A stretch of 64,000 nucleotides of DNA from Orientallactaga sibirica (Eukaryota; Chordata; Mammalia; Rodentia; Dipodidae): contig JAEOAD010000004.1 in assembly GCA_036365145.1 (NCBI GenBank), positions 50,126,001 to 50,190,000 of the forward strand, in the 5' to 3' direction. This document shows, in pieces, positions 34,606 to 44,879 of this stretch. The notes beneath the pieces are model-generated. The model worked only from the letters and a program-made list of their open reading frames with translations. It was not told the DNA's origin and did no database searches. Within the stretch, counting starts at the first letter, position 1. Each line of letters starts with the position of its first letter. Position numbers and translations under genes: made by a program.

Positions 34606-37327
34606 AAAGGAAAGCCATAGTGACTAAAACATCATGGTACTGGAATAAAAACAGAAACATAGACCAATGGAACACAACTGAAGACCCAGACCTTAGGTCA
34701 AGTAACTACATCTGCTTGATCTTTGTCAAAGGTGCCAATAATGTATACTGGAGAAAAGACAGCATCTTCAACAATGGACAAATTGTATGACCATATGTAG
34801 AAACATGAAATTAGACCCACTCATTTTGCCACACACAAAAATCAAGTCCAAATGGATTAAAGACCTCAATATAAGACCTGAAACTCTTCAACTTCTGGAA
34901 GAAAAAATAGGAGACACTCTCCATGATATAGGACTTGGAAAAGACTTCCTGAAGAAAACCCCAGTAGCCCAGGAAATTAAACAAGCATTCAACCAATGGT
35001 ATCTCATGAAGCTATAAAGTTTTTGCACAGACAAACATACCATAAGCAGAGCCAATAGATTACCCACTAAATGGGAGAAAATCTTCTCCAGTGATTCCAC
35101 TGACAGAAGCTTATTATCTAGAATCTACAAAGAACTCAAAAAACTAAACAATCAAAAATCAAAAACCCCACTCCAAAAGTGGGACAGAGAACTAAATAGG
35201 AAGTTCTCAGAGGAAGAATTACAAATGGCTAACACACACTTAAGAAAATGATCAAAATACCTGTCCATAAGGGAAATATGAATTAAAACAACTATGAGAT
35301 TCCACCTTACCCCAGAAAGGATGGAAAACATTTAAAAAATCAAATAAAAACAAATTTTGGTGAGGATGTGGAGAAATAGGAACACTCATTCACTGTTGGT
35401 AGGAATGTAAGCTGGTACAATCATTATGGAAATCAATATGGAGACTCCTGAAAAGGATGAATATAGAATTACCAACAGACCCTCTTGTTTCCTGACTGGG
35501 CATTTAACCTAAATACTCCACATCTCAGTTAAGAAATATTTTCTCAACCATGTTTATAGCTGCTCAATTCATAATAGCAGAAAACTGGAATCAACCCATG
35601 TGCCCATCATTGGATGGATAACTAATATGTGGTATGTCTACACAATGGAATTGGAATTGTGCTCAGAAGGAAGAAAAAAAATGACACATTGAAATTTGTA
35701 GAAAAATGGTCGAACTTGGAACAGATCATTCTAAGTGAACTCACACAATCACAGAAACACAACCTTCACATGGTCTCACTCATCTGCAGTTCCTAACCTG
35801 GGTCAGCCTTAGTTGCTGACATACTTGAATAGCATGTTGAGGCTTGGACAATAGGGAGGGTAGGGCTTGGAGGAAGAGGAAGAGTGTGTGGGGAGACACA
35901 AAACTGAACCCAAATTGAACTGGTATCATAGAATCCTATATCCTGGAAGTCAGACTAAGTGGTGGAATCCACAAGGGGTCCTTAAGGGAATACCTGAATT
36001 GAAGGGCCCTGGAGATGTTGAGATGAAACCTAACCTTAAATTTCTCCTTTTTTTTTTTTTTTCCTTCTCTGTCTTTTTCTTTTTTTCTTTTCCCTTGGTG
36101 CTGACCTGTAATTCCCTGTACTAGGATGTAGTTTACATGTACAGTGATCTGTTGATCAGAGAGACCTACCAGATCTCCCAACACAAAGAAGATAGACTTC
36201 TGTCAGAGCACTTGACTACCCACCAGAGGTTAATAGTAACACTCTACTGCTGAAAGCACCATATACTGTCGTCACTGACCATGGAGAGACCTGATTGGAA
36301 TCTGGAGGAAAGCCAGTGCCCAGACAATTGCCCATATAGTGCTGGAAGGCGCTACATCAGCTACTGGGGGAAAGTGGCCAGCATCTGTCCAAGCAACTCA
36401 AAGTCTAAGCTTCTCAGAAGCAAACAACATTATGTGATTCTCACATAAGTACAATAGTGGTACACAGCCATGGTGGTTAACCAACTCTTTTGGATTGGCT
36501 AACAGATCCACTCAGTGGAAAGGAAACCATATCTGGAACTGGGCAACAAGTCAAAATAATATCCAGATAATTATTCTGCTTTCCATTGCTAAGCTCCCAC
36601 TAACCTTGGGCTATAAGAGGGTTTAGACTCTTCAAATTCTCCCTAAATTAATAATGGTTATATCGTGTAACTGGTGCTGACTTCATTCTCCACTGGAGAA
36701 TATGCTTCTCTTTTTCAGACAGGAGCTGGACCTGAGGACATAAATGACCCAGTGCACTCACCCCGGCCCCAGCTAGAACCACAGAGGAACTGGGGAAATG
36801 AACAAGAGTGCTGCTTTCTTAGTGAATCTGATATCAGCACAAGGGGGGAGGAGATAGACACTGAGGACACTCAACATCTACCAAACCAGAGATCAGAGGC
36901 TCCTAAGAGCCCATCACTGAAGTAGACTTAAAAGGTACCCAACATGGCTCAGGGAATTTTGTTGAAGATGGGTGCAATAAGGTTGTTAGAGCCAGAAGCT
37001 GGGACATTTTGCACAGACATTGCCTCTACCCCAAACAATGCATGATCCACAATCCCCAAGGGGTTGGCCTGCATCCCAACAAGGAGTGCCTTTTCAGAAA
37101 AGGGGCAGGGAGGAGGGAAAGGATGGTACCAACATGTGTTGTTTACGCATTAAATATGTTCATATCTAATAAAATATACAAAAAATTATCTAATTTCTCC
37201 AATAAAACAAAAGTAAAATCAGGCTATAAAATCAGACTTCAAAGTCATTCAGTTAATGCTTTGATATATTATCAATTGCAGGAGTATAAAGAAATCAAAC
37301 TATAAAAGTATTGAAAAAAATTACAGT

Positions 37328-37530
37328 TGGGGCTGGAGCGGTGGCTTAGTGGTTAAGGCACTTGCCTGGGAAGACTAAGGACCCAGGTTTGATTTTCCAG
37401 GTCCCTTGTTAGCCAGATGCACATCATGGCACATGCATCTGCAGTTCGTTTGCAGTGGCTAGAGGGCCTGGGAATCCCTTTCTCTCTCTCCCTCTGTAGC
37501 TAATAAATAAATACAAATTGCAATTGAATT
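37328..37530 (+). mobile_element. DIP-type SINE, short subtype
   Basis: 'ggggctggagcggtggctta' head, core 'gccagatgcacatcatggca'. The flanks 'attacagttg' and 'attgcaattg' are a plausible decayed duplication. Confidence 0.92.
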
Positions 37531-37724
37531 AAATAAATACTTAGAGGTAGAGATTTACTGCTAAGAGAGCATGTGATATGGAAAAATAATCTCAGTTGGC
37601 TAGATCCTTTTTATGTTCACCTGTGTTCCTAGTTTATTCAGGCAACTCAATTTTTCATTCACCCCCTCATATTATCCCAAAATTTATTTTGCCTATTATA
37701 AATCAACTCTGGCATTGACTTTTG

Positions 37725-37800
37725 TTTCTGAGTAGTGAATACAAGGCCTCAAGCGTGCTTTGCTAGGGAAGTATTCTGTCACTGAGCTATGTTCCAAGTT
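37725..37800 (-). mobile_element. ID/B4-like SINE fragment
   Basis: 'gagtagtgaatacaaggcct..gtgctttgctagggaagtat..cactgagctatgttccaa' is the reverse of an ID-like tRNA-derived head ('gctctaccactgagctac' type). Short and diverged. Confidence 0.55.
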
Positions 37801-40783
37801 CCCAACATCTATTTTGAATGATGTAAACTAAATTAAAAATTTAGCATGATTTTTTACTGTATATTGAGTTCTCATACATTTACTTTTATTTCTGGACATT
37901 GTCACTCTTTTACTACTTCATTTCAATATTACTTTCACTACTTATTAAAATCAATTTAAATTTATATAAGACAATAAGAATTTTCCTTGAAAAGGTTTCC
38001 TGGGTAGGTTCTCAATGTTTCTTTGATTTGCTTAAATCTTCAGTGACTCTCCCCTGGCAGATCCGCTCCCCAAGAATGCAAGGTTTTCATGGACTAAATG
38101 AAAGTGAGACTTCTCATGGTTGTATTTCAGAAAGAAGTGACTAGAAAACCGATGTCCAGTGCAGTCTCTCAAATTGTTCCTCCATCAATTACTCCTTGCA
38201 GCCAAATACTCACAAAGGAAGACTGTAGCAACAAAACAATTCCACTGGGAAGATCTCAATACACAACTAGAAAGGCACATGAAATGTGGTATAGAACTCA
38301 CACCATTTAAAGTAGATGAGATTATAACCATTTCCATACATAGGTACAAAGCATCAAAGAATTACCACATTAAAACCCATTCTTAAATTATAAGCAAATA
38401 GTTTGAAGTTATTTATGGCTCCTTCATGGAGAGCTTTCCATATCATAGAGATTATTATCAAAAAATACAAAAATAAATATGTACATTAGGCATAAGATAA
38501 TATGGAAAATACAGATGCTATTCAAACTAGTTCTTTTAAAAAGAAAAGTCTGCCAATTATGGGACTCTATCAGAGTCTGCTCCATGCAGACTACGAGTAC
38601 TTTACATTGTATGGACACATTGCATGCCTCCTGTTCAACCAGAACCAGAAACCAAAAGCAAAACCAATCTCAATGTGAATGGTTCATGGAACTCATCTAC
38701 AGAGGTTATTTTATTTTATTTTGTTTTTATTAATTAATTTCTTCTTTCAATTCCATATCCTAAATTTGTGTGACTGCTCATTGGAAGAGTTGTTTTTTTA
38801 TTTTTTATTTTTAAGATCACAGAGTGAATTGCAATTATTTAAGTTGTTTTAATGTAGTACTATCCTTTTACATTTAACACTCATTCCCTTTACTTGCTTT
38901 CTGGCAGTAGTTCATACTTTCCTCCCCACAAAGGACATCACATAATGAATGCACACGAGATTATTTAAATGAATGGTTTTAATGAGTTCTTTGAATAGAT
39001 TCTTTAAAAAGCAAGCATGAAATTACTTTCCCAGTTGAGATGCTTTAAAATATTTTTAGAAAATTTATATATAAAGCCTTAAAATTCTAACCACTTTAAA
39101 GGAATAATGATTGAAAGGAAGACTTTTTAATGTAATAATATTCATTTCACTCATACTACAGAAGGCATTATTAAACTCAGCATGATTTTTAACTTATTTT
39201 AATGGATTATCACATTTCATATTAATAAGTAGTTATTTGTCAAAGTTAAAGGCAGCAGCACCTCATCATGAATAGAAATTTGTGGCTTTGAAATTGATGA
39301 GTATTAACTAGATGTGAATGTTTACTTTAGTGAACACTGTTATTTCCCCTAAGGTTTCTACTTCCTGTTCACTGCATCATTACCTTGAGGACCCATGAAA
39401 CTGATCTCATCATCTTGCCTGTGATTACTTCACAAAATCTCATGCCCTTCCTTTGTTCTCATTAAAGTTTGTTCAGAACTTTCATGTAGTGACTGCTCAC
39501 TCCCTTGATGGGAATGAAGAAAGCATAGATCCAGGACTTCACCAAACCACCATGTCCCTGTGATGAGGACCAAGGACAATGTGGAAATGGAGCAGGAAAG
39601 AAGTAGAACAAGTGGACAAGGACAGAAGTGGAACCCTGACTCCGACAAAACTCTGCTTAGCTTGTGCCTTGACTCCAGACTCTTCTATGAAAGCCAGTAA
39701 ATTTCTTTTAATATTTAAGCTCATTTGGAAGGAAGAAAATGGAACTCTAGAATGATGTAGTCGATTTTGCATGTACCATTGCCCTAGCTTTCATTTTTGA
39801 GCCATTCATCTGACATGTTCAGATATTTAATCTTCTTTTGACTGACATTTAGTAGACTAACCCACTCAGTCAAACAACTGAAAGCCGAGTGCTATCAGTC
39901 TTGTAATTGGAATTATTATACCACTATGTAGGCTTTGTTTCTGTTGTTCAAAATTTTCTCAGCTATTTTCGGTACAAATATAAATTAACTATTTACTATG
40001 TCATATATATATGTGGAGAGAGAGAACATTCAATGAAAATAAACATTATTACAAAGTGGACAAATGTCTGATATTTCTTCATTTGTATAAAGGAAGGCTT
40101 TTCAAAAAAAGAAAACTGTGAGTTTCCTTCCAACTGTAATGCCAGATAATGATACAGCAGGTGAAATGTCAATGGTTTGGGGGACAGTGTGGCTGAGAGA
40201 TTGAGAACATGGAGTGCATCAGCGAAAATGAAATCATTTTCTTTTGTATCAGTTGAGTGATTGTTTATGTACTCTAAGTCTTTGAAGGACAGTTTCTGCA
40301 TCCATTCTTGGTATAATTTTCTATATAATATACTGATTACATTTAAACTTTTCATGATTAAATATTCTTCAGTAAGTATTCTTTTGTATAACTAAAATGT
40401 TACTGATTTGGAATCCTTAAGGCTTAGAACTGGGAAACCTTTTCTTTAATACACGGAAGTTTTACAACATCTGCCCTAAGTCATCATTGACCCTCTACTG
40501 AAGTGCCTGTGTTGGTGGAAGGCCCATATGCTCCTTAGGATCTTCATTCAATTCCATTTTGTTCTAGTGGTTAGTACCTTCATCCAGTCCTTGGAATTCT
40601 ATAAACCCATCTAACAAGTTATTGAAACTCTAATTTAGTAGATTGTTTTGCACAAATCTGCTATACTCTAGCATATTTTTCTTTATTTATCTCAGATACT
40701 CTTACAAATATGAAATCATTTACAGAAAAGTTTAATAGTATATGATCAAACAAAGTATTGCACTAGCCTAGATTTAATGACTT
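37801..40783. other. Long single-copy-like stretch, no gene seen
   Basis: Nearly 3 kb of AT-rich DNA with no repeat family recognised. Open frames reach 119 codons (minus, 39996-40355) and 84 (plus, 38479-38733), but none has a domain, signal peptide or codon bias I can support. The absence of young SINEs here contrasts with the density elsewhere. Confidence 0.5.
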
Positions 40784-40797
40784 AAAAATCAACACTG

Positions 40798-41038
40798 GTG
40801 CACTGGAGAGATGGCTTAGCAGTTAAGGTGCCTGCCTGCTAAGCCTAAGAACGCAGGTTCTAATCTCCAGTTCCCACATTTAGCCAGATGCAGTGACACA
40901 AAGGCACAATGGCGCATTTTCCCACAAGGGGGCACACCTATCTAGAGTTTGTTCACAGCGGCTGAGAGGCTGTGGGTGCCCCCATTCTCTGTCTTCCTTT
41001 CCCTCTTTCTCTGTCTCTGTTTTGCTCCCCCCCCAAAA
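40798..41038 (+). mobile_element. DIP-type SINE, long subtype
   Basis: 'actggagagatggcttagca' head, long-subtype insert 'ttcccacaagggggcacacc'. The perfect 14-bp duplication 'aaaaatcaacactg' is at 40784-40797 and 41039-41052. Confidence 0.96.
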
Positions 41039-41052
41039 AAAAATCAACACTG

Positions 41053-41489
41053 CTATCTTCATAATTGTATAAGTGAAAGTATTTTCCACTTAACATTATT
41101 CAGTTAAACATTTCATGAATGAAATGAAGTTTATGTTTTTGGTAGTGAAATGTTTTAATTTATAGTTGCTCTCCTGGTAAGTGTGGTTATATCCAAATAT
41201 GGTTATTTGAAGAAAGGTACATGTCTATAGAAGTGTATTTATAAGCATAAGACCTCAGTCCATTTTGCATAGGCTAAAGAAATTCTCTAAACTACATATT
41301 TCCTCAGATGTTTTCTCTGATCATGAATTGGTCAACATTCTAGAGAGTTAGATGCATTCAGTCAGATGAACCTAGACTACTTTGTGTTGACAAACAGCAT
41401 CAATAATGCATTGATGAGGTTTAACAATATGTCATTTTCCTATCATGAGTTTTACATGAGATAAGTGACTCATTGAGATGGTTCAGAAC
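41053..41489. other. Single-copy-like DNA, no gene seen
   Basis: No repeat or open frame recognised. Confidence 0.5.
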
Positions 41490-41705
41490 TGGGCTGGAGA
41501 GATTGCTTAGTGGTTAAGGCATTTGCCTGTAAAGCCAAAGGACCTAGGTTTGATTCCCCAGGACCCATGTTAGCCAGATGCACAAAATGGTACATGCATC
41601 TGGAGTTCGTTTGCAGTGGCTGGAGGCCCTGGCATGCCCATTCTCTCTTTCTCTCTTCTTTCTCTCTGTCAAATAAATAAATAAATAAATATAAAATATT
41701 TTTAA
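41490..41705 (+). mobile_element. DIP-type SINE, short subtype
   Basis: 'gggctggagagattgcttag' head, B-box-like 'ggtttgattcccc', core 'gccagatgcacaaaatggta', AAAT tail. 'gttcagaa' flanks both sides. Confidence 0.95.
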
Positions 41706-42439
41706 AAAGATTGTTCAGAATTAAATTCATGTAAAAGTGTAGTTTTCTAACCAAAAGCTGGGGGTGGTAAATGCTATTTGAATGTAATTCCTTTTTTCTT
41801 TAACCTGAGGAAGGTTTAACTTTTAATAGTACACTTATCTTTTGCTAAAACATACTGCAGGGTTTGTGCATACATTTATTTTATTTTTAATGTTTTTTTA
41901 ATATAATATGGTAGTGAAATTCATTTTTCCCACTATTCTTATGATGGTAAAGCAATAATATGTGTTATTTTGTGATGGTCAAAGAGCAACATATAACATG
42001 ACAATATGTTGATTTAAAACAATGACTCTAAAGCTAGAGTACCTACAAATCACCCAGATTTAAATGGGCCTAAAGTTCTACCAGGAGTCATTGAGTTCAA
42101 TGTCTGTGAACAGTCAACAGAATTAAGGGACAGCATTAAAATAAGAATAAAATTTGCAACTATTCATCTCATAAAGAGATTGACATTCAAAACATAATAG
42201 GAACTAAAACCATTCAACACCAAAAAAGAAAAGAAAATCATAAAAGCAAGTAATCCAATACTGAGTTCAATTTCCAGCATCTAAAACATTAATATAACAA
42301 AAAGGAAACTCATCCTTTTGTACACTTATTATATTATATGCTTTTTTTTTTTTTTGAAGGAAATACCACATCTTTATGGAGCCAACTGGTAATTGTTCCC
42401 AAACACTATCTTTTGCTCCTGTCTTCTTAGAGTAGTCAG
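41706..42439. other. Single-copy-like DNA, no gene seen
   Basis: AT-rich, with a T-run at 42342-42354. A 64-codon minus frame at 42267-42461 is unsupported. Confidence 0.5.
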
Positions 42440-42985
42440 AATCATCACAGTTTTCCTCCATTTAAAAGTCCTCACAGGCTTCTCATTGATTTAAAAATAA
42501 AGTAAAACATTCTTACCATTAATTGCAAGTCGAGCAGGATGTAAGTCTTGCTTACTGACTGACTTCTTTCTGGCTCCCCGAGGGCTGTCCTTCACTCTGC
42601 TCAGCTATGCTGCCTTCCTTCCAGTAGTTTCCTTAATCTGCTTTACATCACTTTTGGTGTATTCACCGTTAAGTCTAATTTTTCTACTTGGATTTTTCTT
42701 GTCAAGCCCTTTGCTTAAATGATTGATCTATCAGTGAAGCTTCTATCTAAATAGCTCTTCCTTACGTATTTTATTACTGATAGTCCCTTGTGAAACACTC
42801 TGTCCTCCCACAAATCTTTTCATTAACACTATTTACTGCTTTAGTCAACATTGCTTTCTATACAAAATTATCTTTGCTATTTAACTTTCTTAACTTTCTC
42901 TTTCCCTGAACATGTAACTCCATACTGATAGAACCATTATATTGGCCTGAATTTCTGTCACATGAAATGAATGAAGAAATAAATT
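42440..42985 (+). mobile_element. L2 LINE 3' portion
   Basis: The order fits L2: 'ttctcattgat..aataaagtaaaacattcttacc', then 'actctgctcagctatgctgccttccttcc', 'gccctttgct' and the end 'ctccatactgatagaaccat..aatgaatgaagaaataaa'. It is old and strongly diverged. Confidence 0.65.
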
Positions 42986-43362
42986 ATAGAAAATATGTAC
43001 ATTAATTGTGCTTAGCTCCATAGATGATATTTGTTTTTATATTTTATTTCTGAATGATTTGTTTTGTATTTGGATACTAAAGTATGGACAAATATGATCT
43101 ATTTTATTCTGAAACAAGAATTGGGAAATTATGTATTTAGTAAAACCATCTAGAAAATAGCCGATAATCCTGATAAAATGTTTGAGCAATTTTAATGGAA
43201 TTTAATGAGACTGAGAATGTCCACTTTGAAAGTTGAAGTCCTACTGCTCCTAAATCACTGATGTTGGGCCATCTATGTTTCAAATTAATAAACGTCAGCA
43301 AAGTATTCCTTTATTCTATTATCTTTCCATCTTTCTTTTTTAAAACAGTATTTTATTTATTA
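42986..43362. other. Single-copy-like DNA, no gene seen
   Basis: AT-rich, no element recognised. Confidence 0.5.
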
Positions 43363-43364
43363 TT

Positions 43365-43578
43365 TTTTAAAGATTTTATTTTTATTTATTAGAGACAGGG
43401 AGAGGTGGGGAGAGAGAAAGAATGAGAATGGGTATGCCAGGCCTCTAGCCACTGCAAACGAACTCCAGATGCATGTGTCACCATGTGCATCTGGCTTACG
43501 TGGGACCTAGAGAATAGAACCGGGGTCCTTAGGCTTCGGTGGCATGCGCCTTAATAGATAAGCCATTTTTCCATCCCC
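43365..43578 (-). mobile_element. DIP-type SINE
   Basis: Reverse copy: TTTA tail, GA stretch, core 'aacgaactccagatgcatgt', head end 'aagccatttttccatcccc'. Confidence 0.93.
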
Positions 43579-43704
43579 ATCTTTCCAATTTTCAAGAAAA
43601 TCTTTGTCACTGTTTTCCACTATTAAAACAAATCTAAAATAAATTTAATTTTGGGTTCCTTGTTTGCCAGTGCACCAATAATTTGGCTTGTTCCAGGAAC
43701 CTTT

Positions 43705-43861
43705 TCTATGAATATAAAGAATGAAAACCACGAACCAGAGGATAAGGCTCAGAAAAATTTTATTATAGCTTAAAACTTGAAGAAAGAAGAGAAGGGGAGC
43801 ATAAGTCTAGAATATAAGGTAAGGAACAGAGGTGGAGCTCTTTTCCAGGAGGCAGGGGAGT
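43705..43861. other. Unclassified purine-rich block
   Basis: 'ctcagaaaaattttattata..gaagaaagaagagaagggga..ggagctcttttccaggaggcag' looks like a dispersed repeat or LTR piece, but I cannot name the family. Confidence 0.3.
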
Positions 43862-43904
43862 GTGGTAGTTTGAATAGATGGCCCCAATATATTTAGTGCT
43901 TTTT
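43862..43904 (+). mobile_element. URR1-like 5' fragment
   Basis: 'gtggtagtttgaatagatgg' and 'ccccaatatatttagtgctt' match the start of the copy at 2112. A DIP SINE cuts it off after about 43 bp and the remainder is not found. Confidence 0.65.
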
Positions 43905-44113
43905 AAAATATTTTATTTATTTATTTGACAGAAAGGGAGAAAGATGGAGAAAGAGAGAGCGAGAGCGAGAGTGTGGGTGCACCAGAGCCTTCAGGCACTG
44001 CAAATGAACTCCAGATGCATGTGCCCGCTTCTTCATCTGGCTAACATGGGTCCTGGGGAATTGAACCTGGGTCCTTTGGCATTGCAGGCAAATGCCTTAA
44101 CCACTAAGCCATT
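43905..44113 (-). mobile_element. DIP-type SINE
   Basis: Reverse copy inserted in the URR1-like fragment. GA/GC-rich stretch 43940-43975, core 'aatgaactccagatgcatgt', head 'aaccactaagccattcctcc' running into a pyrimidine tract. Confidence 0.92.
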
Positions 44114-44179
44114 CCTCCCTCCCTCCCTCCCTCCTTCCCTCTCTCCCTCCCTCCCTCCCTTTCCCTCCTTCCTTCTTTC

Positions 44180-44214
<35 letters not shown>

Positions 44215-44223
44215 TTTTTTTTT
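44114..44223. repeat. (CCCT)n(CTTT)n polypyrimidine tract
   Basis: About 110 bases of almost pure pyrimidine: CCCT units, then CTTT units, then a T-run. It lies between a DIP head and a B1-like fragment and probably grew from the adjoining SINE ends. It produces artefact frames of 134, 68 and 84 codons. Confidence 0.97.
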
Positions 44224-44335
44224 TGGAACAAGGTTTCACTTATATAGTCCAGGATGGCATGGAGCTTTTTGTAGCTAAGGATGGCCTTGAACTCCTGATT
44301 TCCCCAACCCCTAAACACAGCCAATACTGGGATTG
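44224..44335 (-). mobile_element. B1/B4-related fragment
   Basis: 'aacaaggtttcacttatata..ggatggccttgaactcctga' is a reverse B1-like monomer, diverged, after a T-run tail. Confidence 0.7.
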
Positions 44336-44435
44336 TGAGTTGTGCTAACACAGCAGGCTTTTAAAACATTTTTTAAATCTGAAAAGCATAGATCAATATC
44401 TATTGTTTGAGGGGAAAAAAGGAAAAAAAAACAGA

Positions 44436-44600
44436 GGCTGGAGAGATGCATTTGTTTGGAGTTTGTTTCCAGTGGCTGGAGGCCCTGGAGTGCCCATTTC
44501 TCTCTCTCTCTCTCTCTTTCTTTCTCTCTTTCTTTCTCTCTCTCTCTCTCTGTCTCAATTTCTCTTTCAAATAAATAAAAAATAAAATATTTTTTAAAAA
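44436..44600 (+). mobile_element. DIP-type SINE with internal deletion
   Basis: The head 'ggctggagagatg' joins directly to 'catttgtttggagtttgttt', so the A-box to core part is missing. CT/CTTT run 44500-44560 and AAAT tail follow. Confidence 0.88.
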
Positions 44601-44659
44601 AGGTTAAGTCCTCTGGAAATATTTGATTATCAATAAATATCAACTCAAGCTATTTGGAT

Positions 44660-44870
44660 AATTATTTATTTATTTGAGAGAAAAAGAGGGGGAGGGAGAA
44701 AGAGGCAGATATAGAGAGAGAATGGGTTCACCAGGGCTTCTAGCCACTGAAACAAACTCAAAGGCATGCACCACTTTGTACGTCTGGCTTACGTGAATCC
44801 TGGGGAATCAAACCTGGGTCCTTAGGTTTTTCAGGCAAGCTCCATCACTGTTAAGCCATCTCTCCAGTCC
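44660..44870 (-). mobile_element. DIP-type SINE
   Basis: Reverse copy with TTTA tail, GA stretch, core 'aggcatgcaccactttgtac' and head end 'aagccatctctccagtcc'. Flanks 'tttggataa' and 'cttgggtaa' are a plausible decayed duplication. Confidence 0.93.
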
Positions 44871-44879
44871 TTGGGTAAC

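Larger units (their letters stand above)
33146..35820 (+). pseudogene. L1 ORF2 remnant (reverse transcriptase to C-terminus)
   Basis: The remnant starts with [13 protein letters not shown] (about 33168-33210), the entry to the reverse-transcriptase domain. RPIS, AFDKIQ (33660-33680) and the catalytic FADD (33948-33959) follow. Between 33783 and 34043 one frame stays open for 86 codons. The endonuclease domain is absent. The C-terminal region (34787-35017 open for 76 codons) and the Cys/His-rich end are broken by stops, frameshifts and two DIP insertions. ORF2 normally nicks and reverse-transcribes at the target site; this copy cannot. Confidence 0.9.
32078..37179 (+). mobile_element. L1 copy 2: 5' end retained, internally deleted, with target-site duplication
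   Basis: Layout: 5' UTR 32078-32447, ORF1 start at 32448, junction to ORF2 reverse transcriptase near 33145, ORF2 C-terminus to about 35820, then a 3' UTR ending in 'taataaaatatac' near 37179. Flanks match as 'aaaaaaatttatc' (32065-32077) and 'aaaaaattatc' (37180-37190). Three DIP SINEs sit inside. Stops and frameshifts make it inactive. The 3' UTR aligns by eye with copy 1 (3320-4785). Confidence 0.93.

Noticed and set aside
32078..37179. Active L1
   Set aside because: Large internal deletion, three SINE insertions, many stops and frameshifts; the endonuclease is absent.
39996..40355. 119-codon minus-strand open frame in single-copy DNA
   Set aside because: No recognisable domain, AT-rich codons and no splice or promoter context. 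This length is expected by chance in 64 kb on six frames.
43944..44348. 134-codon open frame
   Set aside because: Runs through a reverse DIP SINE, the CCCT/CTTT tract and a B1-like fragment.
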